Assembly (NCBI GenBank): GCA_014138725.1
Contig: JACJID010000002.1
Coordinates: 1,502,001-1,566,000 of the forward strand
Direction: 5' to 3'
DNA from: Kutzneria viridogrisea
Lineage (GTDB): Bacteria > Actinomycetota > Actinomycetes > Mycobacteriales > Pseudonocardiaceae
DNA length: 64,000 bases
Below the pieces are notes generated by a model. That model did no database searches. It worked only from the letters and a program-made list of their open reading frames with translations, and was not told where the DNA came from. The translations under genes and the position numbers were made by a program. Shown here piece after piece: positions 59,072-64,000 of this stretch; the first letter of the stretch is position 1; each line of letters starts with the position of its first letter.

Positions 59072-60589
59072 TCAGCGGCCGTAGCGGGCCTTGACGATGG
59101 CCATGAGCCTGCCGACGACACCGCCGCCCCGCGAGAACGACATCGGGTTGAGCACCGGCTTGAAGCGCTTGCGGGTGACCGACTGCACGCGGGTGAACTC
59201 GCGCAGCCCGTCCTCACCGTGGATGCGCCCGAACCCGGAGTCGCCGACCCCGCCGAAGGGCAGCGCGGGCACGGCCGCGAACGCGATCACGGAGTTGACC
59301 GCCACCATGCCGGTGCGCAGCCTGCGGGCCACCTGCTCCCCGCGCGACTTGGAGAACACGGTGCCGCCCAGCCCGTACTTGCCCGCGTTGGCCAGCCGCA
59401 CGGCCTCGTCCACGTCGCGCACCCGGTTCACGGTGACGGTCGGCCCGAAGGTCTCCTCGGTGATCGCCAGCGAGTCCTCGGGCACGTCGACCAGCACGAC
59501 CGGCTCCACGAAGGGCGGCCGCACCGACTCTGTGCCGCCGACCACCGCGCGCCCGCCCTTGTCCAGCGCGTCCTGCACGTGCGAGCGGATCACCTCAACC
59601 TGGGAGGGCATGGTGATCGGCCCGAAGTCCGCGGACGGCTGGCCGCCGGGCCGCAACTTGGCCGCCCGCTTGGTGATCTGCTCCACGAACTCCTCGGCCA
59701 CGTCCTCGACCACGTAGACCCGCTCCACGCCGATGCAGGTCTGGCCCGCGTTGGACATGGCGCCCCACAGCGCGGCGTCGGCCGCGGCGGCCACGTCGGC
59801 GTCGTAGTCCACGATCAGCACGTCCTTGCCGCCGCACTCCAGCAGCACCGGGGTCAGCGACTCGGCGCAGGAGGCCATCACGCGCTTGCCGGTGGCGGTG
59901 GAGCCGGTGAACGCGAGCTTGTCCACCCCCGAGCGGCACAGCGCGGCACCGGTCTCGCCGAAGCCGGTGACCACGCTGAGCACCGGGTGCTCGGGTACGA
60001 CCTCGGCCAGGGTGTCGGCCAGCCACACGCCGACGCCGGGGGTCAGCTCGGAGGGCTTGAAGACCACGGTGTTGCCCGCGGCCAGCGCGTAGGCGATGGA
60101 GCCCATCGGGGTGAAGATCGGGTAGTTCCACGGGCCGATCACGCCGACCACGCCCAGCGGGCGGTACTCCACGGTCGCGGCCTGGTTGAGCATGAGCAGC
60201 CCGGAGGCCACCCGGCGCCTGCGCAGCACCCGCTCGGCGTTGCGCGCCGCCCAGTGCAGGTGGTCGATGACCAGGGCCAGTTCCAGCTTGGCGTCGGCGT
60301 TGGGCTTGCCGGTCTCCGCGCTGACCAGGTTCGCGATCTCGTCCAGGCGTTTCACGATCAGCCTGCGCCAGGCGTCCAGCCGCTGCTTGCGGCCGTCGAA
60401 GCCCAGTTCGGCCCACCAGGTCGCGGCCCGGCGCGCGGTGGCCACCGCCTCGGTGACCTCCTGGGCGCTGTGCACCGGGTGGTGGGCGACCACCTCGCCG
60501 GTGCGGGGATCCAACGAGGCGAACCGCTTGGGATGCTCGTCCGATCCGGCCGCGCCCACCGCGCTGCTCTCCGGGGCTGTCTGAGTCAT
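59072..60589 (-). CDS. Aldehyde dehydrogenase (succinate-semialdehyde dehydrogenase-like)
   Basis: 505 residues. PLGVVGVIGPWNYPIFTPMG, FTGSTATGKRVM, general-base Glu in LLECGGKDVLIV, nucleophile Cys in SNAGQTCIGVERVY, EETFGPTV and PFGGVGDSGFGR. NAD(P)-dependent oxidation of an aldehyde. Close to the actinobacterial succinic-semialdehyde group with a C-terminal extension, but substrate is not certain. ATG 60589. Confidence 0.9.
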   Translation of the reverse strand: MTQTAPESSAVGAAGSDEHPKRFASLDPRTGEVVAHHPVHSAQEVTEAVATARRAATWWAELGFDGRKQRLDAWRRLIVKRLDEIANLVSAETGKPNADAKLELALVIDHLHWAARNAERVLRRRRVASGLLMLNQAATVEYRPLGVVGVIGPWNYPIFTPMGSIAYALAAGNTVVFKPSELTPGVGVWLADTLAEVVPEHPVLSVVTGFGETGAALCRSGVDKLAFTGSTATGKRVMASCAESLTPVLLECGGKDVLIVDYDADVAAAADAALWGAMSNAGQTCIGVERVYVVEDVAEEFVEQITKRAAKLRPGGQPSADFGPITMPSQVEVIRSHVQDALDKGGRAVVGGTESVRPPFVEPVVLVDVPEDSLAITEETFGPTVTVNRVRDVDEAVRLANAGKYGLGGTVFSKSRGEQVARRLRTGMVAVNSVIAFAAVPALPFGGVGDSGFGRIHGEDGLREFTRVQSVTRKRFKPVLNPMSFSRGGGVVGRLMAIVKARYGR

Positions 60590-60623
60590 CGACCCTCCCA
60601 GCTGGTACCGCTCACCTCGTTGT

Positions 60624-60652
60624 TACTGAAGAGTACGACAGAATTCCGTCGT
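60624..60652. promoter_or_regulatory. Overlapping palindromes before the aldehyde dehydrogenase gene
   Basis: TACTGAAGAGTA (60624-60635) and ACGACAGAATTCCGTCGT (60635-60652, one mismatched pair, GAATTC centre) share a base in the 89-bp gap before the gene. Probably a regulator site and promoter; which protein binds is unknown. Confidence 0.5.
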
Positions 60653-60678
60653 GTGACGAGGTGATCTGAGCCGACCGC

Positions 60679-61629
60679 TCAGGACCTGGGAAGTTTGCCC
60701 GCGACAACTTTCGCCGCCGCGACGGCCTTCGCGCAGCTGTCGCCCTCGGCGTCGTAGCGGATCACCACCGTCTCGCTGGCGGCGGCGGTGGCGCGCGGCC
60801 ACCAGGACACCGAGCAACCGGCCAGGGTGGAGATGTTGGGCAGCTGGTAGGCGGTCAGCCCGCCGAGGTCCACCGGGGTGGTCTTGTGTTCCAGCACCGG
60901 CATCGACGGGTCACCCGACATCCGGAAGGTCACGTACAGCAGCACGCCGGGCTGCCGCCACAGGCACTCGTGCAGCTGCTGCGGCTGGGCGGTGGCCGAG
61001 GTGCCGACCAGGCTGTCGACCGTGGCTTTGTCGACAAGTGCACACGGGTCGACCACCGCGAGCGTGCCCTTGGGGTTGTTCATCGCGGGCGGGGCGGTGC
61101 GCAGCCTGCCGAGCACAGCGGTGACCAGCTTGCGGGCCACCTCGCACGGGTCGGTGCCGCCCTTGGCGTCCACCCGCAGCACCAGCCCGAGGCCGGGCGT
61201 GTCCTGGGTGATCGCCTTGTCCATGCAGCCGGAACCCTGCCTGGTCTCCAGCACGCGTGTGCCAGCCAGCTCGGTCGTGGCGTCCTTCTTGACCTCGCTG
61301 ATCGGGCTGCCCAGGTCCAGGCTGAGCTGCATGGCCTGACCGGAGCCGTCCTTCATCGAGACCTGGCAGCCGGTGAACGGGTTGCCCGCCGCCTCACCCG
61401 GGGTGCCCACCAGGGCCTGGGTCTTCTTGTCCAGCAGCCCGCACGGGTCCACCGCGCGCAGCCTGTCCGCGGCGAAGGCCGGGTCGGTCGGCCCCTTGTT
61501 GATCGCCACGCCGGTGGCGGTCGCCTGGACGGCGGTCCTCGGCGAGACCGATCTGGCCTGGTCGGCACCGGGGGTGCAGGCGGTGAGCGCCACGGCGGCC
61601 AGGACCGCGCAGCTGACGAGACGGAGCAC
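60679..61629 (-). CDS. DUF3558-type lipoprotein
   Basis: 316 residues from GTG 61629. Lipobox AALTAC (LAAVALTACTPGADQARSV). Two similar halves, each with a Cys in VDPCGLLDKKTQALVG or VDPCALVDKATVDSLV, as in DUF3558. Several further cysteines suggest disulfides. Function unknown; cell-surface protein common in Pseudonocardiales and mycobacteria. Confidence 0.85.
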   Translation of the reverse strand: MLRLVSCAVLAAVALTACTPGADQARSVSPRTAVQATATGVAINKGPTDPAFAADRLRAVDPCGLLDKKTQALVGTPGEAAGNPFTGCQVSMKDGSGQAMQLSLDLGSPISEVKKDATTELAGTRVLETRQGSGCMDKAITQDTPGLGLVLRVDAKGGTDPCEVARKLVTAVLGRLRTAPPAMNNPKGTLAVVDPCALVDKATVDSLVGTSATAQPQQLHECLWRQPGVLLYVTFRMSGDPSMPVLEHKTTPVDLGGLTAYQLPNISTLAGCSVSWWPRATAAASETVVIRYDAEGDSCAKAVAAAKVVAGKLPRS

Positions 61630-61800
61630 GGGTGCACGGTAGCGACCAGCGCCGATCCGCGTGCGCCGAACCCGAAACCCGGGCTCACACCGTGATAACA
61701 CGGAGGGTGACAGGGCTCACGGACAGCTTCGGGAACGATACAGAAGATCGGAACGATGTACTGGGTGCAAGGGTTCGAACGACTGTCAGGAGGACACCCA

Positions 61801-61941
61801 GTGACGAAGACCCGCACCTCTGCTCTGCGTGCGCAGGCTCGGCGCGGACGGGCCGGACTCGGCCGCGCGGTCCGCTGGATCGACGCGTGGACCGTGGAGG
61901 CCTTCAACCCGGTGTACCCGCACCGCAACGGCCGGCGCTGA
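61801..61941 (+). CDS. Small basic protein (46 aa)
   Basis: GTG 61801 follows a strong AGGAGG by 7 bases. The product starts MTKTRTSALRAQARRGRAGL, is strongly basic, and ends WIDAWTVEAFNPVYPHRNGRR-like with several aromatic residues. Not recognised. The upstream DNA has a repeated GGAACGAT (61732 and 61751), possibly an ECF-type promoter (GGAAC). The ribosome site and start make a real gene likely. Confidence 0.55.
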   Translation: MTKTRTSALRAQARRGRAGLGRAVRWIDAWTVEAFNPVYPHRNGRR

Positions 61942-61991
61942 GGCGCAGTGCCCCGGCAACCGGCCGTCGCGGTAGCGATGAGCTAGTGCTG

Positions 61992-62258
61992 TCAGCCCTC
62001 GCCGGCGCCAGTGGCGTCGCCGGCATCCGGCAGCACGATCGGGCGCAGCCTCGCCCAGGCGGTGAAGGCGATGCCCGCGAGGAGCATCACGATCCCGCCC
62101 CACAGGTTGATGTTGACGCCACCGGCCTTCTCCAGGCCCTCCGGCTTGGTGAACCACAGGCCCATCACGGTGAGGACCAGGCCGTACACCCCGAACAGCA
62201 ACGCCAGGATGTAGCGCAGGTCGAACAGACCCGCACTCTTGTTTCCTTGCTCGGACAC
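61992..62258 (-). CDS. Small membrane partner of the sodium:solute symporter
   Basis: 88 residues from GTG 62258, five bases after GGAGG; GTG 62273, overlapping the symporter stop as GTGA, is an alternative. Two membrane segments: YILALLFGVYGLVLTVMGLW and INLWGGIVMLLAGIAFTAWA. Coupled to the symporter, so it is probably an accessory subunit. Function not established. Confidence 0.75.
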   Translation of the reverse strand: MSEQGNKSAGLFDLRYILALLFGVYGLVLTVMGLWFTKPEGLEKAGGVNINLWGGIVMLLAGIAFTAWARLRPIVLPDAGDATGAGEG

Positions 62259-62269
62259 GGTTTCCTCCC

Positions 62270-63964
62270 TCACCAGAAGATGACGTTGAGCACGGCGGCC
62301 AGCACGAGCACGCCGACACCCAGCACGACCGGCTTGCGGTACCAGCCCGCGTTCTCACCGGTCTCGGAGTGCTTGAGCGTGTCGCGCGGGGTCAGCGACC
62401 AGACCAGGCCGACCAGTTCGGAGTCGGGCTTGGGCTTGGTCACCAGCGTGACCAGCACGCTGACCACGATGTCCATCAGGAACGCGACGCTGGCGGCCAC
62501 GAAGCTGGCGCCCTGGCCGGACAGGTCCAGCACCCCGTTGCGGCTGAGGATGTCCACGGTGACCGCGGAGCCGGTGCCCACGATCAGGCCGATGCCACCG
62601 GCCAGCGGGGACATCCGCTTCCAGAACATGCCCAGGATGAACGTGGCGAACAGCGGGGCGTTGAAGAAGCCGAACAACGTCTGGAGGTAGTCCATGATGT
62701 TGTTGAAGGTGCCCGCGATGAACGCCGTGCCGATGGCGATCAGGCAGCCGATCACGGTGATCCAGCGACCGGTGCGCAGGTAGTACTCGTCCGGCTTGTT
62801 CTTGACCACGTAGGTCTGCCAGAGGTCGTAGGTGAACACCGTGTTGAACGAGCTGACGCTGGCCGCCATGCCCGCCATGAACGCCGCCACCAGACCGGTG
62901 ATCGCGATGCCCAGCATGCCGTTGGGCAGCAGGTCGCGGATCAGCACCTCGATCGTGTTGTTGTAGGTGATCTCGGCGCCCTTGGGTGCCCCGGCCGCCT
63001 TGTACGCGGCCAGGTCCGGGGACAGCACCGCGGCGAGCATGCCCGGGATGACGATGATCAGCACGATCAGGGTCTTCGGGTACGCGCCGATCAGCGGGGT
63101 GCGCCGGGCGGCCGACATGCTCTTGGCCGACAGCGCGCGCTGCACCTCGGCGAAGTTGGTCGTCCAGTAGCCGAAGGACAGCACGAAGCCAAGGCCGAAC
63201 ACCAGGCCGATGACCGAGAGCACCGGGTTGGCGATGCCGGTCAGGTTGCTGCCCGGCCAGGAGCTCAGCTGCGCGGAGGCGTCGGCGTTCGCGGCGGTGA
63301 TCTTCTCGACCAGGCCGTTCCAGCCGCCGACCTTGTACAGGCCGACGATGGTCAGCGGCAGCAGCATCGCCACGATCACGAAGAACTGCATGACCTCGTT
63401 GTAGATGGCCGCCGACAGGCCGCCCAGGGTGGTGTAGGCCAGCACGATCGCCGCCGAGATGACGATCGACACCCACAGCGGCCAGCCCAGCAGCAGGTTG
63501 ATCACGGTGGCCAGCGCGAACAGGTTCACGCCCGCGATCAGCACCTGGGCCAGCGCGAAGCTGAGGCTGTTGACCAGGTGGGCGAAGGGCCCGAACCGGC
63601 GCAGCAGGAACTCGGGCACGCTGCGCACCTTGGAGCCGTAGTAGAACGGCATCATCACCAGGCCGAGGAACACCATGGCCGGGATCGCGCCGATCCAGTA
63701 GTAGTGCACCGTCGGGATGCCGTACTGGGCCCCGTTGGCGGTCATGCCGAAGATCTCGACCGCGCCGAGGTTGGCGGAGATGAAGGCCAGGCCGGTCACC
63801 CAGGCGGGCAGCGATCGGCCGGACAGGAAGAAGTCGAGGCTGGAGGACACCGAGCGCCGTGCCAGCGCGCCGATGCCCAGTACCAGCAGGAAATAGAACC
63901 CGAGCAGGGCGTAGTCCACAGGTCCGGCGTCTAGCCGGAGGCTCCCGTCCGCAATGACGGTCAC
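62270..63964 (-). CDS. Sodium:solute symporter (SSS family)
   Basis: 564 residues from GTG 63964 (GGAGG seven bases upstream; the frame is open to the window edge). About 13-14 membrane segments. SSS features: DFFLSGRSLPAWVTGLAFIS, GMTANGAQYGIPTVHYYWIG, GLSAAIYNEVMQFFVIVAML, AFMAGMAASVSSFNTVFTYD. Related to SGLT-type sugar carriers; the true solute is unknown. Its stop region couples to the small membrane gene downstream. Confidence 0.92.
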   Translation of the reverse strand: MTVIADGSLRLDAGPVDYALLGFYFLLVLGIGALARRSVSSSLDFFLSGRSLPAWVTGLAFISANLGAVEIFGMTANGAQYGIPTVHYYWIGAIPAMVFLGLVMMPFYYGSKVRSVPEFLLRRFGPFAHLVNSLSFALAQVLIAGVNLFALATVINLLLGWPLWVSIVISAAIVLAYTTLGGLSAAIYNEVMQFFVIVAMLLPLTIVGLYKVGGWNGLVEKITAANADASAQLSSWPGSNLTGIANPVLSVIGLVFGLGFVLSFGYWTTNFAEVQRALSAKSMSAARRTPLIGAYPKTLIVLIIVIPGMLAAVLSPDLAAYKAAGAPKGAEITYNNTIEVLIRDLLPNGMLGIAITGLVAAFMAGMAASVSSFNTVFTYDLWQTYVVKNKPDEYYLRTGRWITVIGCLIAIGTAFIAGTFNNIMDYLQTLFGFFNAPLFATFILGMFWKRMSPLAGGIGLIVGTGSAVTVDILSRNGVLDLSGQGASFVAASVAFLMDIVVSVLVTLVTKPKPDSELVGLVWSLTPRDTLKHSETGENAGWYRKPVVLGVGVLVLAAVLNVIFW

Positions 63965-64000
63965 CAGCCCACCTCCACATCCAACATAACCAAACAGCAC

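Overview
The window is very GC-rich (roughly 70 percent or more), has third-position G/C codon bias, many GTG/TTG starts and frequent 1-4 bp start/stop overlaps, and encodes typical actinobacterial families: SigJ-like ECF sigma factors, DUF6230/DUF6114, SPW protein, DUF3558 lipoprotein, a DivIVA-like coiled coil, crotonyl-CoA carboxylase/reductase and a DtxR-type iron box. Together with the abundant ATGAAAGTGCCGTT-type palindromes this suggests a chromosomal segment of a Pseudonocardiales actinomycete (Amycolatopsis/Crossiella/Saccharothrix-like). That placement is inference. No rRNA, tRNA, insertion sequence, prophage or CRISPR array was recognised.

Layout. 1-13.9 kb: the end of a LuxR-type regulator, a pentapeptide-repeat protein, two paralogous secreted zinc metallopeptidases, a secreted trypsin-like protease, an azoreductase, a SigJ-like sigma factor, a hydrolase remnant, AraC and LysR regulators with a divergent MFS pump, the DUF6230-DUF6114 membrane pair, a thioredoxin-TPR protein and a thiamine-binding protein. 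13.9-21.5 kb: MarR, an APH-fold kinase, a second SigJ-like factor, a Tat-type sulfatase, TetR-DUF3817, and an ABC-2 exporter coupled to a GNAT gene. 21.7-32.2 kb: a glycan-use locus with a secreted GH92 mannosidase, LacI regulator, mannose-6-phosphate isomerase, sugar ABC importer and Tat-exported GH35 beta-galactosidase. Matching LacI-type sites (GACAACGTTGTC and variants) lie before GH92, at the lacI start and before the binding-protein gene.

34-55 kb: acyl-CoA genes in pieces. meaB, a thiolase and methylmalonyl-CoA epimerase lie at 34.1-36.9 kb, ccr at 44.2 kb, and a two-module 3-hydroxyacyl-CoA dehydrogenase at 52.3 kb. ccr and the dehydrogenase share a 16-bp operator-like element. Between them are a second LacI-controlled sugar importer without its own ATPase, a TetR, an SPW protein, a DivIVA-like protein, an 850-bp satellite of 21-bp units, hydrolases, two GNATs, a zinc-ribbon protein and a vapBC pair. 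54.2-64 kb: a class F sortase with a candidate substrate, a dhaKLM dihydroxyacetone kinase operon, an iron-box-controlled siderophore-binding lipoprotein, an aldehyde dehydrogenase, a DUF3558 lipoprotein, a 46-aa basic protein, and a sodium:solute symporter with a small membrane partner.

The most unusual pattern is in the non-coding DNA. Nearly every convergent gene pair with a real intergenic gap is filled by one of two repeat families. One is a long palindrome with a constant outer arm and a variable but self-complementary inner arm. The other is a direct repeat with core CGAGTCCCG. At one junction the palindrome supplies the stop codons of both flanking genes.
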